A stretch of 64,000 nt of DNA from Sipunculus nudus. Taxonomy: Eukaryota > Annelida > Sipuncula > Golfingiida > Sipunculidae. How positions within the stretch are numbered: position 1 is the first letter of the stretch; every line of letters begins with the position of its first letter. Positions 1-19,300 of this stretch are shown here, in pieces. The position numbers and the translations under genes are program-made. Location of the stretch: NCBI GenBank assembly GCA_026874595.1, contig CM049316.1, positions 12,890,839 through 12,954,838 of the forward strand. The letters run 5' to 3'. The notes under the pieces are model-generated. The model ran no database searches. It saw only the letters and a list, made by a program, of their open reading frames with translations, and was not told the origin of the DNA.

Positions 1-1090
1 CCGTAAGGTCTGGGTCTTTTATGAATAAGTATTCAAGGAATTTTTCAGTACTGAAATATTACAATTTTATCAAAAACATTCTTCAAATACTGCTTACAAG
101 TATTAATTTTATGCAAAATTATTAACTCATCTGACAATAGATCATGTTTTGGTACTCGAGTTCCGTAAAATATTGTTTACATGTATTAATATTTTTCTTG
201 CAGTTTTTTGCTTGGCTGACTGTAAATCACAGTAATGTGTTGGTACTTTTCATAAACTTATATTTCAGAAATTATAAGAACCTGCATATATGTATAATAA
301 ATGTTTAAAAAAACAGAATGTATCCTTAAGATCTGTTAGATTTATTTGCAATTACTTCATGGTGCAAACTGATACCTGCATTCAAAATAACAAAATGAAT
401 ACAGATTAATACTGAAGACTTCCCAGTTCCTGGTAGTGTAGGAAAAAATATATTTTCCTGCCTTTTTTTATATCTAAGCATATTTAACTCCAAGTGGCTC
501 CATTTTCTTATCTACTTCATGGCTCCTACTTCATTTGACTTATAACATTATTTCTGTAAAGATCTCTTTTTTGCCTGACATGTACACCACCAAATTGAGT
601 AAACTATAAATTAATAAAGTTATCAGGATTGTTTAGAAAAGAAGCTTCTCTTAATATATCCTAATATTTTTATCTCCAAATCCAAGGGCATAACTGTTCA
701 TTATTGACGTCTTCATTCTCTCTTTTCTGTTTCAGTGAAGTTATCAACTCAATTTTCACCCAGTTTCTTCAGCTATTCAAAATGATCTTAATATTCATTA
801 AACCACTGTACCCCCATACTGTAGTATAATTTCTACATATTTCACAGGTGGCTGTTATGTCAGTGGATGGAACTCCTTAATAAAAATCTCATAACATAAA
901 AATTGCATATGCACCAAAAAAAAATCCAGGAATGCATCATTTTATGTTGAAGGAATCATTTCTAAGTCTCTCCTTCTCTCTTTCCTTTGGTCACCTTTTA
1001 CACAGAATCTGTAAGAGTGTTGAACAAACCCACACTGAGATCCATAATGTCATTTTACAATATGTACAGTATCATTATATTTTATTTCAG
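1..1090. other. AFG3L2 intron, 5' partial
   Basis: AT-rich intronic sequence ending in the acceptor TTTATTTCAG at 1081-1090. I see no exon, RNA gene or recognisable mobile element in it. The following intron (1172-2300) is likewise featureless. Confidence 0.6.
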
Positions 1091-7729
<6,639 letters not shown>

Positions 7730-10332
7730 TTGGTCATCATAGCTGCTGTTGTTATGGTGATGAAGCCATGTGACAATATTTAAATAATGTTTTGCAGAAT
7801 AAAAATTGGTGCATTATGGGACATTGCTGTTGCATCACAGGAGTCACTGTCAGAAATAGACATAATCCTGTATCACAGATTTGTCAGTTTCTTAACATGA
7901 CAGTATAAAATAGTCCAGTTTTGCAAGACCAGAGCTTTGTGATGCATTGTGGTATATATCAAGGGATGCACAGACACACTATGGCTAGGTGTGCCATATG
8001 AGATGTGATTATTGTTTAACTTATCTGCTCTGTAACAACACTTATATTACACCTATGTGGAGAACTGAGAAGAAAGCAAGAAACATTACTAGTCTACAGT
8101 GTTGTAACCAATTTACATACATTTAGGTCATAGACTGAGCAGACAATTTGTTTTACTTATTATTTGTGTAAATATGAAAATATTAAAAAGTGTTTCACAC
8201 AGTGTTGGTTTTCCTTAAACTTGTAGCATCAATTAAAGCTAAAAATGATGAAAAAGAACGGATATTTATGATAGTCTTTATTTCACATTAATTGGGCAAG
8301 TTAGAATGACTCAGTGCTCATCCAGCAACTTGCTCATGTTCAGTCATGAAAGATAAAGGACTTATCATGGTGTACTACAGGCATACACTTTAAAAGTATC
8401 TTTAACAATGTTGTAAATGATCACCCGTGGTTTATAAATTCTACATCAGATTCGCATTCTTAAATATTGCAGAATGAATAATAAATTAACAAGAACTGTA
8501 GTCTACATGGATACCTCCACTAAGGTCATCATAAAACTTTCCTGTTTTGTAAAGTGTAACGGTTCACAAATGCCATGTGAGCTCCAACTACTACAAGTCC
8601 CTAATACCAATGAATGACCCCATCCCTAGGCTGGAACCCATCCCTAGGCTGGGACAAAGTTATTACTCTATCTTACAGTGGTATAGAACCCTTTACACTG
8701 AAAATGTCATGGTACTGGTGATCCAGATGACCCCAACATTTAATGAATTCTTCCAAATATACCCAAGTAATGATTTACATGTACTACTGGATGACTCAAT
8801 TTTAAAGTAATTAGAATTAGGTATCATCAGATAAATTTAAATTTCAAAAGCAACACATGCATACACCTTTGTGTTTATCAATACAATCTGAAAACATTTT
8901 TTCAGTAACATCAAGTCAGAGAACTGATACAGAACTAAGACATGATATTAAAACCTTTGTAGGTTTGCATTAAACCTGCTAATTAATAGATGAAACTTAA
9001 ACATCTTTTCCTGGCCCATGATACTGAAACCCCCATGAGCATTTATTTCTGTAATTGAAGTGGATGCTTATTAAGACCAGTCTCTTGAATCTGAATACTA
9101 GTATGTAGGCAGGATTTTATCAAGAAGCGTGATTACATCATTAAATATTAAGAAGTGAACAAAACTGCACTTAAGATGCATACAGTCATGTCTTATTTAG
9201 TACAGTGGAACTTGTGTAATAAGACCGCTCACAAACTTTCGGTTCACTGAAGGGTGGTCTCATAGATGGGTGGTTCCAGTAAAGAGGTGGACTTTCTGAT
9301 AGGTTTAACTATTCTTCACACAGAGATAAGGTGTGTCATAAAAGGAATGCAAATTCACCACAGGTTGTCTCTCAAACATGCATATATCAAACACCATTTT
9401 TTGCTAAGATTTAAAGACGGAGATTTGACAGCCTTTATTTAAAGATTGCTAGAACAAAGAAAAATAATTGCTTAATGACTGTGTATGGATCCTGCTGCCA
9501 TCAGTGTCTAAACTGACCATCAGGTCACATGACCACTTCTGGTTGTCACATTGGTGGTTAATACATGATGGCTTGTCATGTGTGAGGCCAGTTTACCTTG
9601 TAAACAAAGAATTTCCTCAGAACTTACTAATTTTATTGGGTTTTCACAGAATAATGTATTATTCTGTCAACATTTTCACAAAAACTCATCAAAATTGTCA
9701 GTTGGAAACATATTTATTTGGTGAACAAGTTGAACAAATAGGATTCATTTAATTAAAATGTTAAAGAGTTAAAACTATTGACCAAACCACCACAGCCCTT
9801 ATGCTCTGCCCCTTTGACCTAATAATGCTAATGAGCCCCCAAAACGCTCCTACACAGAAGGCTTTTCATATATAGGGTTGTGGGAACTGTTTATACGACA
9901 ACAGTGACATCACAAAGGTTGGGACGTATGATGTGACAATGATGCCATCAGAATTGCTAAATCTCCATTCTCCAGTGATGAATATATCGCAATCATTTTT
10001 AACGGCTAGCCATATTTTGATGATTTGTCTAATATGAATTGGAAATACATTATTCACTCAGCAGTGGGCAGCAGCCTTTAGCATAGATCCTTAATACTGT
10101 CTCCTTTGTGTAAAAAATATCCAGGAAAGACAAGACATAGGGACAGGGGTACTAGAACAGACTAAAAGTGTTTGGTATGGGAGAGTTGCCCAAATTATGC
10201 AAATTTTGCACCTGTCAGGTGACAATTATTCATAGAATGAATATGCGATTAACGTCACACAGTTCATGGTTAGGTCAAATATGTGCATTTCTGACATTGT
10301 ACTATATATATATATATATATATATAAATCTA
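7730..10332. other. Intergenic region between converging genes
   Basis: Holds the AFG3L2 3' UTR (AATAAA at 7798-7803; further weak signals near 8183 and 8232) and the downstream side of the minus-strand gene. Around 9203-9290 is a fragment of a dispersed repeat (AGTGGAACTTGTGTAATAAG and GGTGGTCTCATAGATGGG) related to sequence at 44386 and 63591. An (AT)n run lies at 10303-10325. Nothing else was recognised. Confidence 0.5.
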
Positions 10333-13313
10333 TCATTCCCACTCTTCTGGATTTCTCTCATCACCATCCTGGTCCTGTTGTTGTTCACCCTCAATAGGGC
10401 GCGCTGCTGGCTGGATATTCTGGAGCAGATTGCGCATTGCGTCCATCAGTGCATTGACACCATCGCGAAATGCTTCTCCCTGACCTCCGACTGCCCCCTC
10501 CTCTGCCCCTGGCTCTACCACTTCCTGTTAGTTAACAGCATGAAAACACTTTTTATTATTTAGGAAATTTTCAGATTCATACCTTTAAGTTATTCATTTA
10601 TTTATTATGTTTATCTGTTGACCTTCAGTAAAGGACAAATAGTGATAAGTTAAAAAAATAACTTCTTTAATTATAATTACAGAGCAAGGTGAGTTAATGT
10701 TTACAGATCAGTATAGCTGCAGAATTTCCTAATTTTTGTGTTTATTGCCATTTTACTCTATGACAATCAACAGATCTTTTACACTACACGAGCAACATCT
10801 ATAAACAATGACTAATACTGAGTTATGGTCCATTGTATTGACAAAAAACTATTTGTCATAATGTGAGACTAGCTGTCTCTGGCATATGCCTTGTTTCTAC
10901 AGACAAAACCCACAATGGTGACTGACTGACTCACATGACCTTAACACAGCAGACAGATGTCTCTGGCAGTGTGCATGCTTGTAGAAAAGGTCTATTACAT
11001 GAACTACAACAATTACATAAGTACAGGATGAAGAACACATAGATTAAGCATGAATCTGCAATAAAAAAAATATCTGTTATACAGGATAACAGTATCAAAC
11101 CACTACATATGATCTATGTGTATGTATTTACATGTGTCACAAGAGGTGGTTTAACAACCCGTTAACCTAACCTGGCCCAATCCCCGGCCTTCTGCTTACA
11201 ATGGCCATACAACAGACTCAACCAGGTGTATGGAGTTAAACTCTGGGTCTGTGTCAATAACATGATATTACTTACTTAAACAAATAATCATAAGAATTTT
11301 TATATAGAAATGACTAATGAATCTACAAACATCTGATGTCAATGTATCATTTCTGTTTATTCTGATTCCGGTATATAGCACTGATTAAAACAGGCTATTA
11401 CAAGGGCTAAAGGGTTAACTTGAAGAGAAAGGCTTGTAAAAATAATGTCTCATTCCAAAGAAAGTGCAGAACACTCACTTATTATACCATATATATTGTT
11501 AAAAGTCATACTCACCTGAGGATTATAGTTTGGTAACAGTGACCTGAAAAATGCTGAGAACAAGCCTTGGTCTTGCTGAGCTCTAGTAGGCCTAAAAGTA
11601 GAACAATATTTGCATCATATTGTAGTAAGGGTCAAAGGTCATGGTCAAAAGTTTTATGACATGGCCTGGATTTCTGAGACACTATTCGATACTGGGAAGA
11701 CAGGTATGACCAATCAGTGACAAGCAATCAGAACTCAAAAATGTAAAGAAAATAGTCCCAGTGGTATAAGACTTCTAGATTATTCTTAACCTTGTGCAAA
11801 TAAAACCTGAAAACCAGAAGGCTTAATAATAACATATCATCCTTATTGTATGGATACATTCATCCTCATTCAGAGGACTGAGCCACCTACAGGCCATGGA
11901 CCTATCCTTTCATAAAAAAGATGGTTGAATTAAATTGTATTCAGTAAAAGTTGCATTTCATCATTGACCATCTATATTCATTGTGATCAGGGTAGTATGA
12001 GAACCTCATCATCTCAACTACAAGAGAACGACGTCCTTACCTGGGTGGTCTGGTGTAGGAGACGACCGAGTCTGCAGGAGGGAGGGGATCATAGCTGAGT
12101 ACAGGGGTGTTGGCCAACTCCTGTCAAACACACAGGTTAACAAATGTTGTAGAAAATGAGTCAAAATGTAATCTATTTCAATCTCAAAATTAGTAAATTC
12201 ATTAAGATGAAAATATAAATGTCTGATTGATCAGCAACTTTACTCTTCAAGGAAAAGGTCTAATTCTGAGTTCAAACATCTGATAGTAATATCAATAACC
12301 TTATTTTAAAATGACATACTGAACAAACAATCGCATGCATGATCTGTTTTTGCTATAATTAAAAATAAAATGTCACTTTTTGTCAGTAAATTCAAGCAAA
12401 TTAATACCACATGACCCAGTCACTCACTGGAGGCAGAGCTGCTGTCGCGTCCTTGACCTCCGACATGATGATATGACGGAAGATGTTACGGGGCGTGCCC
12501 TTGTATCGGCTCTCCCTCCTGAAAAAAAAACACTTTATATGACATCATTTTTTCAGTAAAATAAACAATAAAAAGGTAAAACTTGTACAAATCTGAATGA
12601 CATCACCATAGTAACTCTGAATAGTATTTAAGCTGGTTTAGGCCAAAAAAAATAAAAGGTATGGTTCTCAGGCACTGCCCGCGTCAATTTTAACCCCCCC
12701 CCCCCAAACATTTTTTATTGTGATTTTGTCATTCAAGATGGTAAAAAAATACAATTTTGATACAATTTCCTTTGATATGTAGTGCTTTTAACTATTTAGC
12801 AGGAAGAAACCTGTCATTTACATGCTTTTCCCTGATCATATGAAATTTTATCGAAACATACAAAAAAAGGTCAAAAATAAAATACCGCCCGCCCGCATTG
12901 ATTTCTAAAAATAAGTGCCTGAGAACCATACCCTTTTTTTTGGCCTTATATGAATGACTTGCTTCTAAAATAACTGCAACAGACTTCTGGTGGCAACAGA
13001 CCCCTGGTAACAAAAATCATTTCAATCTGGGGGATGTTAATCTATTTAATGAACTATTTCATAGGTTAATTATGATCCCACCCCCTCTATCAATAATTTA
13101 CTGGCAGGTATTTCATGGACAACTGGTAGTTTTCAAGTACTGTAAACAACTCACCTGGTTTTATAATCATCAATCCTTGGATCCTTACTGTCCACTATTT
13201 TCAACACCTCCTTCACGTTACGCTCCAGCCATGTTACAACTTCAGGGATCTTCCAACATGGATGACATCGTCCCACGTACAGGGCCACTAACTGCTTCAG
13301 AGCCTCAGGCTGA
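10333..13313 (-). CDS. Unrecognised protein, last five exons of a minus-strand gene
   Basis: Five exons with consistent phases and consensus sites, in transcript order: 13313-13155, 12518-12428, 12120-12041, 11591-11516 and 10524-10333 (TGA at 10335-10333). They encode about 198 residues. The first exon is a compact, probably helical segment containing LKQLVALYVGRCHPCWKIP and WLERNVKEVLKIVDSKDPR. Then come YKGTPRNIFRHIIMSEVKD, a proline-rich linker, GLFSAFFRSLLPNYNPQ, and an acidic, glutamine-rich tail with VNALMDAMRNLLQNIQP that ends EEWE. There is no membrane segment or cysteine framework. Exons are much more GC-rich than their introns, which supports genuine coding. The first exon is internal (acceptor TTGCAG upstream), so the 5' part lies at higher coordinates and was not found before the plus-strand gene at 14609. 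Product not recognised. Confidence 0.7.
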
Positions 13314-14608
13314 CTGCAATGACACAGTTTACGCTTGGTAAGAATCAAAGCTGTTTTTTTTTAGTTTTTAAGTTTTTTTGGTAGAGGGAACCACCTCCAC
13401 ATTGTCTGTTTTGATGCTGACATATCTTATGACTAACCTAAGTCTGTACAGTTCCATTTAAATTTTGGACTACATGGCAGGGCAGTAGCACCTGCTTCCT
13501 GTCATTTATTTTACATCTTGGTGTCACCCAGGCCCAGTGTTTACCACACCTGCAAGTCTTTGGTGTGTAATCATACCCATTGTTGGGTCATAACACCAAA
13601 GAACCTCCCAAAGACACGCTTGCAAACCATCCTGGCACCAGGATATACTATTCACCATTATATATACCAGGTTCACCATTTAATTCTTGTCATGGTTCTG
13701 TTCATGTGTATGTTTACCATAACAAGACTCCTTGACAGGGGACTGATCCTGAGCATGCGTGGCAGCTCCCAAATAAGGAGAACAAATATGAAACAAGAAA
13801 CACTGGTTTGCAGCAGGGATTTTATAACCTTGACTTGTGAAGTTGTACAGCACAGCCACCAGATGGTGTGTGAGGTATGTTTTTGTTTAGAGCCACTGAT
13901 TGCATCTGATGCAAGCTTATTTCCACTCTGGTACAGGAGTATCCAAACGGTGACAGAACGAAGTATTAGCAGATACCATAATACCGAATTTAAGGAGAAC
14001 ACACTGTATTAGAAGTTTAAAGAACACACCTGATAACTGAATAGGTCTCTTTAAGTAACTATGTGCTGGCTGTTAGCAGTGAAAGCTTTGTAAATAAAAG
14101 GTTAAAATAATCATATTTCATATTTTCTTCATAGGTTCAAAGAATGGCAAGGAATTATCAAATAAAGGAAATTAAATATTACAGATTTATTTACATTTGA
14201 GTGGTAAAAACACTGATGACTCAGCTACAGACTACTGAACACCTCCTTTTAAGCCATAATGGGTGCCTCCTATTCGTAATTGTACCAGTAACTAGCTATT
14301 AAATAAACATGTAAAATAAACAAGTAAATAAATAACTAAAACAACCCCTAAAACCATTAACAATGTGAAGAGGGTAGGATTATAAAACAATATGTTATTA
14401 TCAATTAACTGATTTTGCTGCTCAATTTACAAACAGGATTTGTTAACTTGGTACCTGGTAGTGCAATATTAGTTCTCAGAAGTCATAACCATCAGATAAA
14501 GAGAAGGATGCGGGAGATCTCCATCCTGGATGCTGGGCCAGTTCCTGCTGACTTACAACGAAACCTTTACTTCTTCATTCAGGCCAGAACTAGCCTCAGG
14601 GAGCAGAC
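13314..14608. other. Region between the minus-strand gene and EB gene A
   Basis: About 13420-13660 holds a reverse-oriented fragment of a dispersed repeat (GACTACATGGCAGGGCAGTA and GGGTCATAACACC blocks) that recurs at 24480-24680. The 14400-14608 part is more GC-balanced and runs into the first coding exon of gene A, so it probably includes its 5' UTR. No TATA box or initiator could be assigned. Confidence 0.4.
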
Positions 14609-16291
14609 ATGAAGCAGAGCATCACTATGGTAAGTTACAGATCATGTCCAATGATATCCAGTATCAACAAAGGAAATATATTTCAACTTCTCAAACTGTA
14701 TTATCATTACACAACTATTTTTTTATAAGTTAGTATGCTGTTTCTTTTTTTTTTTTTTGGGGGGGGGGGGGGGGGTAGGGGGGTAATGGAAAAATCATGA
14801 AATCTAAAAAATCAGGAGGGTTTTTTTTTTAAGTTTACAAAATTCCTACCTTAAATTCCTGTAAATTAAAAAAAAATACAATTATACTTTAAAAATATTT
14901 TCATTTTCCTGTTTATGGATATAAAAATATAAGCATATAAAGTGCAAAGTTACACACCTGAAGTAAAAGATTTTTTAAAAGTATTTCTCTTCTTTTTCTC
15001 CTGATACCGTTTTTTATTAATGATGGCTTGTGGTTTATCTGAGATTTAAGACTCATGAATCTCTTGTTTCACAGTTTGAAACTGATATATAATCATATTT
15101 ATAACTTTAATGCAAGACAATTCAACACTGTTTGTCAGGTTAAACATTTTTCAAATATTTTTTTTTATCATGGACCATCTTTTTTGGTTAACAATAAATA
15201 TGTTATGATGTTGAATCTTTTGTAACAAAGCAAGCCTGATTTTTAAAACACTAACTGATAGCTATATTTCAACATGTTATGAAATGCATAATCTTGACAA
15301 TGCTTGTGAAAAACATGAATCATAGTTGGTGATAGTGATGCTGATTGGTTTTCTATGTTCTGGTAAACGGATTGGTTGTCATAATGTAAATGTAATATAC
15401 AGACGTGAGCATGTACAAATTAAAACCTTATAAGGTCAAATTTGGTTAAGTCAAACACCACCCCTGTGTTAAAGTCAAAATTACACTATAGGTTGTTGCA
15501 AAATTTAGATGAATCTGTACCATGTAATCTAGTTTTTGTATTAGGTAATTAATTTGACATAAGGATGTTTAACTGTGTATGGCTTAAAAGTGCATGATGG
15601 GATTAAAGCTTTATACTTAATGTTTGTCCATTCATAATTTATCTATGTGTTCATTTTCCAATTACAGCTTAATGATTTATACTACTGTAATGATGGAGCT
15701 GGTATAATGATTTAATTGTGATAGTAGGGATGACCATTGCAGTGCAGTTTTCAGCACAACAATTGGCATGAGTCAAATAGGTCCTACCAGTCAAATAAGA
15801 ATGCCTACTGAATCATATTTTCATTATTAGTTTAATGCATGATTATTCAATCCAAAATTATTACCAATATTCCTTTTTTTTTAGAAACTGCTGATAAAAG
15901 TTGCTGTACTTGCAATGACCTTTGTGGCAGGTGAGTATGATCTTTGGAGAGTAAATCTAAATACAGCAGTACGGTGCCGTGAGGGGACCCTGGCATGAGC
16001 AGACACCTGCAATGAAGGGACCATTTGGCCGTAATCCCACAGGTGTCCCCTCATTACAGGTACTTCTGTACTTTGTTATTTTATAAACAGTATGTATTTG
16101 AAGTAAATTTTTTTGTTCTCTCCTGGTTGGTTATTATTCAACTTTAACCAGGTTTTTAATAATTTACTGAATGCACCCCTATATGCATGGAATTCACTAA
16201 GGACCACAATGGAAAGAAGTCCTCCTCAATAACATCACATACATATTTACAATTTTATTTATATATATATATGTATATATATATATATTTA

Positions 16292-16378
<87 letters not shown>

Positions 16379-19300
16379 CAATTGTAGGTGACCCTACAAG
16401 TCTTGTATACTACAGAAGATGAATTGACATGTATAATTTCAGAATGATATAATCATTCCTGAGGAATAAGCAGGAGCATAAACTGCAAAAATTATGGTAG
16501 GTGGCATCACCTATCTTGCATATGATGAAGCTATCTAAGATGTTTATATTTATGCACGATTTCTGGCTGATATATCAAATCCTTCCTGAAAAATAAGCAG
16601 GGACATACACTGTGCAAAATTTATTGTAAGTGGTGCCAACTGACTTGTATACGATGAAGCTATCCAATATGTATAACTATGCACAATTTGAGGCTGATAT
16701 ATTAAATACCTACTGAGAAATAAGCAGGCACATACACTGTGCAAAAGTTATTGTAGGTGGTGTCACCAGTCTTGTGTACGAGAAAGCCATCAAAGATGCA
16801 TAGACAGGTCAATATATCAGGCCAATACATCAAATGTCTCTTAAAGTCAGGTGCACTGGGCTGACCAGGCTTAGGTGAGAAAGCAATTGCCCCGAGCAGA
16901 CCGGAACAACATGCTAGCTCCAGATGCTGCACTGGGTGAACTCTTGATTTGTACCTGGCTGCACTGAGTGAGCTTTTGACCTGTAGCTGGCTGCACTGAG
17001 TGAACCCTTGACCTGTTGCATTATCTGATACAGTTGGCAGTCTGCCGATGCTATTTATAGATTCAGACACAATCTTGTCCTGTTAGTAATTAAAATCTGT
17101 TTACACATACTGTAAGACTTTGGCTACAATTCTTTTTTTCAAGGTGATATATTCAAAAGAATTTTTTTTATCAAAATGTTTAGAATATTAAAAGATGCAG
17201 TCCTTTCACTGGTAACTGTCCAATAATACTGCCAAAAAATCATTTCAGTAAACTTGAAGAAGGGCTTCCTAAGAATTACTTTTGTGCAATGTAACAGAAG
17301 TTGAAATAACAGTTTTGCAGAAGAAGACTATTGTGGCCCTCAGTTTGAAATAGGCTTACTTATGGCCACAAAACAAACTTCAGCTATCTATGACTCTACC
17401 AAAAATCAATGAACCCAATCTATTCTTATACAATTGAAAGAACCCTACCCTGGGATAATTCTGGTGGAAATTAAATGATTCAACTTGGCAGTTTTATCAT
17501 AAAACATTTTTAAGTTGAAAGAGGCAAAAATTATGAGGATTTTGCAAAAAAAAAAAAAAAGGTCTATGTAGGTGGCACCACAAAAACTGCAATTTCAAAT
17601 ATGAGTCATATGACCAACATTTTCACAAAACTTGGTAATGCTAGCTCCTGTGTTTTTGAGATTGGTATGTTAGTATGTTATACTTGGCCGAATGACTAAT
17701 TTCAAATTCCTGTAACTCGGTCAAAATTCATCATAACAAAACCATGCTCTGACATGGGATGTCTCTCTGGGTATAAGAGTAAGAGAAGCCACAACTCTGC
17801 TAAATTTTCCCTGGTTCCCTAATTGCTTTTTAAGTACACAATGCCTGACACATTCTAGCTGTGGCTTCTACAAAGGTATATTCAATCAGTGTGCTGCCAT
17901 AACAGCTGGTCTTTAAGTGTGGATGATACAATAAATTTCTATATTTGCATTTTTTTTTGTTCTTATGACATGCAACTCATACAAACACATGCCCTTCCTC
18001 TTGCGTTTAATGTTTTTACATGCATGAAAAAGCCATGCAGATTGAATTTTTAATAAGACCATAAAAATAGTAGGCATCAGGCACTTAACACCACCCTATC
18101 CGAATTTTTAGTGGAGAACACTGATAAAATCTCAGTTAATGCAGATAGCAAAAAAGTAAATGAAAGAGATTTTTAGATTTTCTTTTTATTACTGATTTTT
18201 TAATGAAATTTGGTGATGCTAGCTCCAATGGTTTTTAAGATAGCATGGGTTAACTATGGAACAAAGGCAGAGGGACGACACTGCGCCATGGCATAAGCTC
18301 ACAGGGTTGCTAAAAATAGACTGGTATATATTGTAAAGGTTATTGTGGTTTGATACATTAGAAAACTCCCCAGTGGTGATCGATAGCACCCCTTGTATTA
18401 GTTACAATCGCAAGAGTATGGTAGTTATCAAACCATACCATCTTTATAACACACAATACCCTGATCATTATCTCTATATATCAACATTTTAACACAAAAT
18501 AACCTTATGATTCTGCCAGTGCACCATCACTAAACCACATAATGTAGACTGGTGTATCCCTCATATTTATCAGTGAGAACAAGAACTGCCTATACCTGTT
18601 TATGTCAGTGTTATCATGTATATCCTTGATCCAAATGATAACTTTATTGTGTGTACTTGGAAAAGGGCGTGAGAAACTTTTACTTCTTGTGAAGTTAACA
18701 ACAGGGCTTCTACTTCATTCCATTACAATAACTGCCCATTTTTTTTATAAATATTTTGGTGATAATGTCGGTAAAAATCATGTTCACATGAATCCTTATT
18801 TTAGCGGAAATGACAAGAAACCAATAAAGCAGAGAATACATCTGTGTTTCAGAAACAATTTGTGGTTACATTGTACCTCTTTTGCAAAAGACTCTTTTCC
18901 ATACAAAGCACAGTAGGCACTGCTGTATTCTCCTCTTAGTGTACAATTCCATCCATTTATTGTAACTCACTGATGATGGGGTTATTGTTAAAATAAACAG
19001 ATAAATAAGGATTCAAGGGACTGTGATAAATTCACAAATTTAAAGCTCACCTTTCCTTGCTCTGAAATATATGGTGATTCACTGTTAGCACAACAATAAA
19101 GTCCTTTGCTTATTCCATAAAATAAATTTTACAAAACATGGCAATTAAACATTCCATTTTCTTCAACCAGATCCATCTGGTATATATGGATGTCATGATG
19201 TCACAGTAGTTGAAGATTGTTGTATCCAATAAACTAAATCTTCTAATACCTAAGGGATAAATAAGTATGACCCTGTGGAATAACAAGAGTTACCATTAGG

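Noticed and set aside
13518-14012. 164-codon plus-strand open frame
   Set aside because: Overlaps a dispersed repeat fragment, has no splice context or recognisable protein features, and an overlapping minus-strand frame is equally open.
16187-16387. Tyr/Ile-rich open frame
   Set aside because: Translation of an (AT)n microsatellite.
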